Source: Jaenimonas drosophilae
Taxonomy: Eukaryota > Euglenozoa > Kinetoplastea > Trypanosomatida > Trypanosomatidae
NCBI GenBank assembly: GCA_030849065.1
Contig: JASAON010001652.1
Coordinates: forward strand, 1 to 64,000
Direction: 5' to 3'
Length of the DNA: 64,000 nucleotides
The stretch's first letter is position 1. Every line of letters starts with the position of its first letter. Positions 1-7,677 of this stretch are shown here, in pieces. Below the pieces are notes generated by a model. It had not been told where the DNA came from. It did not search any database and saw only the letters and a program-made list of their open reading frames with translations. Position numbers and translations under genes: made by a program.

Positions 1-798
1 GCGGGTCCAGAGGGGCTTGTGCTTGTTCTGGATCTCGTACTCGGTGGTGACCTCCTTGACCTTCTTGGTCTTCTTCTTGTCCTCCTCACCCTCCTTCACC
101 TCCTCAACCTTGGCCTCCTCGCCCTCCTTCTTCTCCTCCTCATCGTCATCGGTGACCTCCTTCTCGGTGGTCTTCTCCACGAGGAGCTCAATGTCGTAGC
201 CAATAAACTCGGAGTGCTTCTTGATGAGCTCCTTGATGCGGCGCTCCTCAAGGTACTCCTGCTGGTCCTCCTTCAGGTGAAGGGTGATGCGGGTACCGCG
301 CTTGAGGTCGCTGTCCGGGGCGGAGGTGATGGTGAAGGTACCACCGGCGGAGGACTCCCAAATGTAGGCCTCATCGGCGTTGTTGCGGGAGACGACGGTG
401 ACACGGTCGGCAACGAGGTAGGCGGAGTAGAAGCCCACACCAAACTGGCCAATCATGCTCATGTCACCGCCAGCCTCGAGAGCCTCCATGAAGGCCTTGG
501 TGCCGGAGCGGGCGATGGTACCGAGGTTGTTTACGAGGTCGGCCTTGGTCATACCAATACCGTTGTCCTCGACGGTGAGGGTCTTGTTGGTCTTGTCGGG
601 AATGACGCGGATGCGGAGGTGCGTCTCATCGCCCAGGACGGAGGCATCGGTGAGGGACTGGTAGCGGATCTTATCGCAGGCATCGGAGGAGTTACTGATG
701 AGCTCACGAAGGTAGATCTCCTTGTTGCTGTAGAAGGTGTTGATGATCAGAGACATGAGCTGATTGATCTCAGCCTGAAATGCGAAGGTTTCGGACAT
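1..798 (-). CDS. HSP83: HSP90 (HSP83) cytosolic chaperone, N-terminal 266 codons, cut by window edge
   Basis: This is the N-terminal ATPase domain of cytosolic HSP90, the ATP-driven chaperone that matures kinases and other clients. The frame opens at an ATG ([11 protein letters not shown]) and runs off the window without a stop. Visible GHKL (Bergerat-fold) motifs are [15 protein letters not shown] near residue 32, [11 protein letters not shown] near 78 and [15 protein letters not shown] near 117. The acidic/lysine-rich charged linker ([13 protein letters not shown]) follows near residues 215-245, ending in [10 protein letters not shown], which begins the middle domain. Conservation is essentially complete for the family, so the identification is very secure. 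In kinetoplastids HSP83 is usually a tandem array. The next gene on the upstream (right) side is not HSP83, so this copy is either the first of an array or single. The missing middle and C-terminal domains lie outside the window. Confidence 0.98.
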   Translation of the reverse strand, partial: MSETFAFQAEINQLMSLIINTFYSNKEIYLRELISNSSDACDKIRYQSLTDASVLGDETHLRIRVIPDKTNKTLTVEDNGIGMTKADLVNNLGTIARSGTKAFMEALEAGGDMSMIGQFGVGFYSAYLVADRVTVVSRNNADEAYIWESSAGGTFTITSAPDSDLKRGTRITLHLKEDQQEYLEERRIKELIKKHSEFIGYDIELLVEKTTEKEVTDDDEEEKKEGEEAKVEEVKEGEEDKKKTKKVKEVTTEYEIQNKHKPLWTR

Positions 799-893
799 GG
801 TTCTGAGTTCTGATTTGGAATGTGGGGACGACTCACGTTAGGAGCGTAGCTTAGGTAGGACTTATACAAAAAATGGGATGGCTTGGCGTTCGT

Positions 894-925
894 CTTTGAT
901 GTGTTGAGAGGTGAGAAGAGAAGAC
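894..925 (-). promoter_or_regulatory. Candidate spliced-leader acceptor for HSP83
   Basis: On the sense (minus) strand a pyrimidine tract (CTTCTCTTCTCACCTCTC, about 925-905) is followed by the first AG at 895-894. This would give a 5' UTR of about 95 nt before the ATG at 798. The site is inferred from the tract-plus-AG pattern of trypanosomatid trans-splicing and has no other support. Confidence 0.4.
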
Positions 926-1099
926 GTGTGCATGTGAAGGTAAGTCACTGGAGGGACGTAGGACGGGTTCCACCCAGAGATGCAGATGACGTGAAACAAC
1001 AGGTGACGTGGTGTGAGGTGCACGGAAGAACAGGGTCGATCATGTTGGATACCGGCAAACACAAAAGCAACGGAAGTTAGTCCCTTGAATAAAAAGAAC

Positions 1100-1128
1100 C
1101 ACACACACACACACACACGCACACACAC
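1100..1128. repeat. CA/TG microsatellite
   Basis: A dinucleotide CA run with one CG interruption, in the HSP83 upstream spacer. Confidence 0.9.
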
Positions 1129-1915
1129 TTGATACAAAGAGAAACAGAGAGAGGGTCTTGCTTGTGTGTGTTGAAGAGGGGATAGGATGGAAGTACCACC
1201 TCAACCACTGTGTGCGCACCGACAACTTTGGATGTAGAAGTGAAGGGAAGGGGGGTGTTTTGCGTTGGCTCGAAGTGGGGGAGTTAAGTCCGCGAGAGAT
1301 GAAGAATGCCGAAGACCTATGTCTTGGCAGATACAGCATCGACGGCACCCACTCCTTCAAGCTCCCTCTCTTCCTTGGTCCACGACACTCCTTGTGGATC
1401 TCCTACACGTCAGGAAAAAAAAAGTTCCGACGTGTGTAGAACAGATTGATGCCAACATCTCATACATGTCCGTATGTGCAGCAGGTACGGTGCGAACTGA
1501 AATTGCACACGACGCGCTGTGAGCCGTTCGCAAAAGAGGAAGAAGAACATAATCGATCAACGACACACAAAAGAAGAAAAAACATCGAAGAGAGGTCCTG
1601 AAGAACAGCTGCGAGGTAACAATGATGGCGTCAAGTGCACCGCGCCAGGAGAAAAGTTGGCCGGTGGCGCGGCGTTTATGGATGGGTGGCGTGCTCCACA
1701 ACGGACCAGAGATGCATCAGTTGCTTCGTGATGCCCTTCACCTCCAAAGGTCCCGTGACTGATTGTCGTATGTGGGCATGGCATCTTAACGTGAATCTTG
1801 ATGCTGCTGCCATCCAACCCGCGCCATAGAAAGATCATCTATACATGCAACACACTCTTCATCACATCCATGTGTATGCTGACTTTTGTATTCTGTATTT
1901 GTGTTTCCGTGTGCT

Positions 1916-2854
1916 TCAACGGGTATGAGAGAGGTAGAAGAGATAAGCATCCCGCGCCATCACTGGGCCTTTTCCCTTCACGAAGAAGACGTCGGTGAGC
2001 TCCTTTTGTGTGAGTGGGCCCAGTGGCTTTGGACGCCGGCGTGACTGGGTGCGTCGAGAAGCACTTGGCTGACGCCCAGCGGCACAGACTGCCGGGAGAT
2101 GCGTTCGTTCAGAGCGGTAGGCCACCGTGGACTCCAGCTCACCCGCTGGCTCACGGGTCTGCAGCGCCATGACGTCCATCACAGGAACTGAGGCGCGATG
2201 GAGATGCGAGGCACCTTCGCTGGCGAAACTCTCCGCTCGGCGAGGGTCGCGCCGTCTGCGCTCACTGCTCATGTTGCACCTACTTCCCGGGCGTTGACCT
2301 GCGCTGCTGCTTGGGGTTGGGGCCATCGTGCTGGCGTATCGAGAGGCTCCACTGGTGGTGTAGTGGTGAGAAAGGGAGGCTCGTCGGGAGAGGAGCGAGG
2401 GGCTGTCGCGCTCCGCCTCCTCCTCCGCTTGCTGAATGCCATTTGCCAAGGCAATCATCTCCACGGCACGAGTGGAGCTGAAGCACTTAGTGCGACGGGT
2501 GAGAGCGGAGGAGGCGAGGGGGTCATAGACGCGGCTGTCGCGCCGGTAATAGCCAGCCGACGGGGATGGTGGAGCTGGGTGCTTCCATTCATCATCTGCC
2601 TCTGCACATGATGCCTGCGGACTACGTGGCTTGGAGGCCATGGAGCTGAGGTGGTCCTCCCGCCGCTCACTCAACACACGACGAACGTACTGAAGTGCCA
2701 TGGCGGCGTGAAGCTGGTCCCCTGTTGGTGAGGCAAGAACATCTGCATCGTAGTAGTAATAGTCTGATGGATCAATGCTGCTCATGGTGGTATCACTGTG
2801 CTGCGGTGGACGTCCACGCCGCCGACCTGAACCTTCCCGTCGATGGGAGGGCAT
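1916..2854 (-). CDS. Hypothetical basic, serine/arginine-rich protein (312 aa)
   Basis: I do not recognise this protein. It is rich in Ser, Arg and Pro, is probably largely disordered, and has a tyrosine run (DYYYYDAD) near residue 30. A short hydrophobic/aromatic C-terminus (KELTDVFFVKGKGPVMARDAYLFYLSH) follows an Arg-rich stretch and is the only part that looks folded or likely to be conserved. The open frame extends further upstream, but its first codon is GTG. The first ATG is at 2854 (MPSHRREG); a second candidate is at 2785 (MSSIDPSD). There are no TM segments, no signal peptide and no cysteine motif. It lies between HSP83 and an LRR protein, and the context gives no functional hint. 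That it is a real gene rests on its length, the sense-strand direction shared with all neighbours, and the structured C-terminus. Confidence 0.6.
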   Translation of the reverse strand: MPSHRREGSGRRRGRPPQHSDTTMSSIDPSDYYYYDADVLASPTGDQLHAAMALQYVRRVLSERREDHLSSMASKPRSPQASCAEADDEWKHPAPPSPSAGYYRRDSRVYDPLASSALTRRTKCFSSTRAVEMIALANGIQQAEEEAERDSPSLLSRRASLSHHYTTSGASRYASTMAPTPSSSAGQRPGSRCNMSSERRRRDPRRAESFASEGASHLHRASVPVMDVMALQTREPAGELESTVAYRSERTHLPAVCAAGRQPSASRRTQSRRRPKPLGPLTQKELTDVFFVKGKGPVMARDAYLFYLSHTR

Positions 2855-3273
2855 TGTTCTGTGGCTGAGAGCTTGTGCGTGTGATTTGTGGTGATGAAAA
2901 TGGAGTCGATGGCTGGAGGTCCACGTGCCACGACGCAGTGGAGCTCGGTATAAAGAGGCTCGTTTAGTATCCTTCACACACCTTCACTTGACGCAAAGAA
3001 GCAGTCACCTACCAAGCGGAGAATGAAGAAGAATCGGGGCGATCTATTTCGGTGAAGACACAATGTGGTGCAGCGACACTATCTCTCCCATCAGCTGAAG
3101 AGAGCTGCATGACAACAGATTGAGGGACACCAAACAACAATGCATTTTGGGGCCACAATTAGAAGAAAAAGGAAGAAAGGGGGGTGACGATAGGATCGGC
3201 CTCGAACAGCCAAACTGGGAGTGCCGATGAGTGGGTGCCGTTTCTCGTCCACTTACACGTTCACACGCGCCCA
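2855..3273. other. Intergenic spacer
   Basis: A 0.4-kb spacer between the small basic protein gene and the LRR gene. I see nothing beyond presumed UTR sequence. Confidence 0.5.
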
Positions 3274-5211
3274 TCAAGCGATGGTGAAGGATGGATGCTG
3301 TGATGGCACCTCTGTTTCCACCAGCTTCACTCCCTTCTTGACGAGATCCGCCGAGCTGCGATAGACCTTGTGTGACTGCACCTCCACCACACGGAGGTAG
3401 GGAACGCGAGTCAGGGGATGCAGATCCGTCACATGGGAGCCTTGAATGGAAAGAACACCAAGGAAGGGCACCTCCGCAACATGCGAGAGGCTAGAGTTGG
3501 TGAGGGAGGTGGTCTGCACCAACGACAGTATGCGAAGGGCACGGAACAATGGCAACACCTTTAGTGAGGTGAGGTGCTCACAGAAGTCAAGACGCAGAAC
3601 TTCCACCATGGATCCATTTGGGGATGAGGCGAGTGCGAGAAGGTGTTCCGACAGCACATCTGTACCCGCGAGGCTGAGTTGCCGAAGAGCGGGAAAGTGG
3701 AAGAGAGCTGCGTCGGCACTGCTTGCAACCTTCCCAAAGCCACGAACGCCATTGAGGATGAGGATGCGGAGCTTCTGACGAATCTCCACTGGGCGTAGGG
3801 TATCGAAGATCCACTGAGCGGAAACTGAGGTACCTGAAAGATTCAGAGATGTGAGCCCATGACAGGCACCCAAGCCGTGGATGAAGGTCAACGCAGGACA
3901 CTCCGCCACAGAGAGGGTAGCCACCTTGTCTCCGACGCAAAAGGATACTTCCTCGATTCCGTCCTTTGGTGTGGGCAACGTGAGGGAGAGGTGCGTTGCC
4001 TGAAGCTGTACGAGCTCGGAGAGATGACGCACCGGTGCCAAGTCGGTCAGACGTGGACATCCAGACACCCACAACTCCTTCAGCGCAGTGCATCCTTCAA
4101 GACCATGAATAGAGTGAAGCTGAGGACACCCTTGCAGATCAAGAAACTCAAGGTTGGTGAGGTGCTTCCACGCGGATAGCGTATGAATGGCCTGACAGCG
4201 TGATGCTACGAGCTCTCGCAGCTCGGTGCATCGACCCACATCCTGGCAGACCCCATTGCTCAGCTTAGCCATGGCGTAGATGAAGAGACTACGTAGGGAA
4301 TCACGTATCAATGCCAGACTGGATAGGCTACACACTGGGGTTTCCCCAACATTGAGATGCTCGAGGCGTGGTGCCGCCGCCAAGAACGTCTGAAGAACCT
4401 CATCATTCACGTCGGTGGCGGGTAGGATAAGCGCGCGCACCGCCTCGAGGCTGCCGGGGGTGAGACACTCGTGCATCTCCTCCATGGCGAGGAATTGCGT
4501 AAATTGGCTACAGCAGCTGAGGTTCAGGACCTCAGTGGTGATGGCAGCCTGCATCACAACATTCCACAACAAGGGACTCATGGGGAAGTTAACGAGTCGA
4601 AGGGCACTGAGCCCACGAAAGCTGGAGGATCGAGGGAGGGACGTCAAGAGAGACACGGCGTTGTATAGTGACAGCGCTGTGTAGGCGTTGCGACGTTGCA
4701 CCACCTCATCACTCTCCGAACTATTGCCTCTTTCTCCATGTGTTGAGGCTTCAGCAAGAAGCCGAGCGCTGCGATTCATTGAGTCTCTCATGGAGAGCTG
4801 CAGAGGAACATTAGAGAGGGCTGCCCGTCGTGGCAGCCACCAGGCAAGGAGGGGTAGGTACTCCTCCAAGATGGAGGCAGGAGCGGCGGTAAGAACGAGG
4901 TACCTCTGTGTGGTACGCGGAGAGATGCCCGACTGCTCCTCTTCATGGAGCAAACAGCAGCCACGGCAGGCGGAGGTATCCTCGCTGTAGTAGAAGATTG
5001 CCCAACCTGAAGAGGCTGACGATTCCGTTGCGATGCGACAAAGTGGGTGTGCCGCGGCAAAGGCCATGGACATGTATCCCACATGGTTTGGTGTAGCGTA
5101 GCGGGTTTCTTGTTGGAAGGAGCAAATTTGTTGTAAAGCTTGCAGCCGATTGGGTGACTGCAGACGGTCCTTGAAAGAGACCATGGCAATAGAGCTCGAG
5201 ATGCCAGCCAT
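3274..5211 (-). CDS. Leucine-rich-repeat protein (645 aa)
   Basis: This protein is built mainly of leucine-rich repeats from about residue 190 to the C-terminus. Repeat cores such as LEFLDLQGCPQLHSI, LKELWVSGCPRLTDL, LTSLNLSGTSV and LRQLSLAGTDV are regularly spaced, mixing the cysteine-containing (GC) type with the SDS22-like type. The N-terminal ~185 residues have no repeat and no recognised domain. There is no signal peptide, GPI signal or TM segment, so it is probably an intracellular scaffold. Large LRR proteins of this kind are common in kinetoplastids and mostly uncharacterised. The frame extends three codons upstream but opens with TTG; ATG at 5211 (MAGISSS) is the first, and ATG at 5184 (MVSFKDRL) is a plausible alternative. 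The 5' flank is an unusually long 2.5-kb spacer. Confidence 0.85.
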   Translation of the reverse strand: MAGISSSIAMVSFKDRLQSPNRLQALQQICSFQQETRYATPNHVGYMSMAFAAAHPLCRIATESSASSGWAIFYYSEDTSACRGCCLLHEEEQSGISPRTTQRYLVLTAAPASILEEYLPLLAWWLPRRAALSNVPLQLSMRDSMNRSARLLAEASTHGERGNSSESDEVVQRRNAYTALSLYNAVSLLTSLPRSSSFRGLSALRLVNFPMSPLLWNVVMQAAITTEVLNLSCCSQFTQFLAMEEMHECLTPGSLEAVRALILPATDVNDEVLQTFLAAAPRLEHLNVGETPVCSLSSLALIRDSLRSLFIYAMAKLSNGVCQDVGRCTELRELVASRCQAIHTLSAWKHLTNLEFLDLQGCPQLHSIHGLEGCTALKELWVSGCPRLTDLAPVRHLSELVQLQATHLSLTLPTPKDGIEEVSFCVGDKVATLSVAECPALTFIHGLGACHGLTSLNLSGTSVSAQWIFDTLRPVEIRQKLRILILNGVRGFGKVASSADAALFHFPALRQLSLAGTDVLSEHLLALASSPNGSMVEVLRLDFCEHLTSLKVLPLFRALRILSLVQTTSLTNSSLSHVAEVPFLGVLSIQGSHVTDLHPLTRVPYLRVVEVQSHKVYRSSADLVKKGVKLVETEVPSQHPSFTIA

Positions 5212-7677
5212 GCAAGGCAACCAATGAGGCTGCCTAGTTTTCTACACCCTAACACTCGCGTCACGACACACGAAGACACATAAGAGGGAAGAGGGAGAAG
5301 GGACAGGGGAGAGTTGTTAGTTGTCACGTGGGATACACCCGAGTTGCAACAACTTGCACGGCCACGCTACGGGCACCGGTGGTTGTTACACCACCAGTGC
5401 CGAGAAATGAGGGATCCATCAAAACTTTCATCTTTGTCCAGTCATGCTTCCTCTGTTATGGAGTCATCTGTTATTGCGAATTGGCAGTGCCCCCGCCTCC
5501 GCATGGGGCCTTGGCGAGGGCACCGGCGTTCTTACGACATCTGACTATCGGCGTCATTTTTTTCCTTTGCTATTGCTATTCCGATGCAGTGTGTGTGTGT
5601 GCTTCAAGACTCGCGAAGGTGCCACATCATTGAGAGCACAAAGCACTGCACCAGGATATGCTGACGCAATTGTCCTGTGTGACGTTCTTCACAACTGTGA
5701 GGTGAAAACACGGTCACCCTGCACATCCACCCAACCGTATACACAGCCCACTGAAAGGGAAACAAAACAAAACAAACATGGCATAGATATTTATAAGTCA
5801 CAAAAAAAAACATATCAAAGCATAGAACAAACAACATAAAAGTGCTTGCACCAACAGTCAGAAGGCATCTCGTGGTGCACTTCTGACAGTTTAGGTTTCA
5901 AGCAACCACAAAGATGCCGCAAGATCGCCTGGGAGGGAGTAGTTCCGCCAAGTAACCGATCGCGTATGTGGTGTGTGTGCCTAGGCGCACGGAATCACTG
6001 GGGGGTTTGATGATGATGGTCTGTGTGTGTGTATATGAGGTGTGGGGGAAGGCAGGGATGGTAATAGACTCTACGTCTCCCGTATACGGAGGGGTTCCAT
6101 GGAGTGTGAGGGGTGGGTGGGTGAGATGAGTGGGTGGGAATAGGAGGTGGAGGGGGGAAATGAGGTCACACAAGATGCCGTAGAAAACTCGGGGTCTCAC
6201 GAAGAAATGCACGAACACGTCGCTGAGGGGACATGCTGCCTCTCCATGTGGGTCCTCCACGCATGGGGAGCGTGGAGGACCACCGCACTTGCTCATCTAT
6301 TTTTTTTTTTCCAAAGAAAGAACACTGGATGCGTGTTGTTGGGACGCGGAAACGTCGATGGGAGAAAAAAATCAACGCAGTAAAAAATGAAACATCATCC
6401 ACCCCAATCACACACAAGAACGGCGAAAAAAAACCAAGAAAAAAACGTGTGGAGATGGCCAACATCGCACGCATGCGGCAACGAACACAAAGGGTATGAG
6501 TGACGAGGCGGGAAAGACACAACAAGAAGACATCTGTGGGATGAGCTTTCGACATCACCACCGGAGGAGGCGAAGCGACGACGGGAAAGGAAGATACGAA
6601 ACGACAGCGAGGCGTCAAGAATCATGGGATAAACAGGTATGTTGTGGTGCATCCACGAGCGTAGTACCGCGCTGTTACAAGCTGGCGTTGAGCTTTGGTA
6701 CACGAACGAAATCTGCAATGAAAAAAAAGTAAAAAGAAAAAAGTAGGGTGTGGGGAGCGAGAAAGAGAGAGGGGTGAGAGAGAGAGAGTGGAAAAAGTGC
6801 ACCATTGGTAGAAACGTTGCGCTCACAAAAAAGAGAACCAAACATCGAAATAGAAAAAGTAATGAACGAAGGTAAGCGACTTCTACGTTGCCTCCACTAG
6901 ATGGATACGAGAGCCGTAGAAGAAAAGAAGAACAACAAGCGAGGGTGAGAAGTCTCGAGAGGAGAAGTAATGCGCCGATACGATAGAAGTGCTCCACTTG
7001 CCATCCACTTGACGCCCCAATCCGTAGGTACCAACCATAAATGAGAACCGCTGGTTCGCAACGCCCATCGCCGTCGCAAGTCGGTGCGCTGTCCTCATGT
7101 AGCATGAAGATAGTATGGAAGGTTGGTGGAATGCCGCACCAAGATTGGGAAGAAGAAGTGGAAGGGATGAGCAAAAAAAAAAGTGAAACGTACGAAAATA
7201 ACTACCGCCAAAATTCTGCACATTGGCCGAACACAAAAGTATCCAGCTCCATCGTGTGAAAGTGGAGGCCGTACATCGTCACGCAGAGAAAGCAAAAAAA
7301 AAGGAGCAAATGTGTGAGAAAAAAAGTGTTTGAGGAAGAGAGAAGGAATAGAGGAGATCGATCTCTCCGCCTCTCTGGTACTGGTGCCACCCTTGTGCTG
7401 AATACACACAGAGTACACGAAAAATGGCACAAGATGAAAGAAAACCCGGCAACACAAAGAAAAGAAAAAGAAAATGAAAGAACGCGTAAATGATCGATGG
7501 CGGCAGTGAAACGTTGAATTCATCGATGGCATCAATCATTTCAGGCATTCAGGAAGAATCAAAACGAAGCATAAATCAGAAAAAACACACACACAAGGAA
7601 ATTGATTCGCGTGTGTGTGTATCATCGAGGAGAGGAGGAGAAGAGACATGCCGGAGAGTGGTGATCTCCACCACTCT
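5212..7677. other. Long (2.5 kb) spacer, sense strand pyrimidine-rich
   Basis: No coding region is supported here. On the sense (minus) strand it is strongly pyrimidine-rich with many U-runs, so the open frames there translate to Phe/Ser/Leu-rich low-complexity peptides. It contains a GT microsatellite (5589-5601), several A-runs and one perfect 12-bp hairpin (listed separately). It presumably holds the long 3' UTR of the RRM gene and the 5' UTR of the LRR gene. Confidence 0.6.
6251..6281. other. Perfect 12-bp inverted repeat (hairpin), 7-nt loop
   Basis: GGTCCTCCACGC at 6251-6262 is the exact reverse complement of 6270-6281, separated by the loop ATGGGGA. It is GC-rich. A run of ten T on the plus strand begins near 6300. 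It stands out within a low-complexity spacer; its function is unknown. Confidence 0.85.

Larger units (their letters stand above)
799..1915. other. Intergenic: HSP83 5' flank and 3' UTR of the upstream gene
   Basis: This 1.1-kb stretch holds no convincing gene. It carries the candidate HSP83 splice acceptor and a CA/GT microsatellite. Open frames on both strands are short and low-complexity. Confidence 0.6.

Noticed and set aside
19..813. 264-codon open frame on the plus strand opposite HSP83
   Set aside because: It is the antisense shadow of the highly biased HSP90 coding sequence; its Leu/Gly/Val-rich translation has no domain.
6395..7174. 259-codon minus-strand frame in the long spacer, and neighbouring frames up to 7548
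   Set aside because: Translation is Phe/Ser/Leu/His low-complexity from pyrimidine-rich DNA, typical of UTR; no domain or consistent start.
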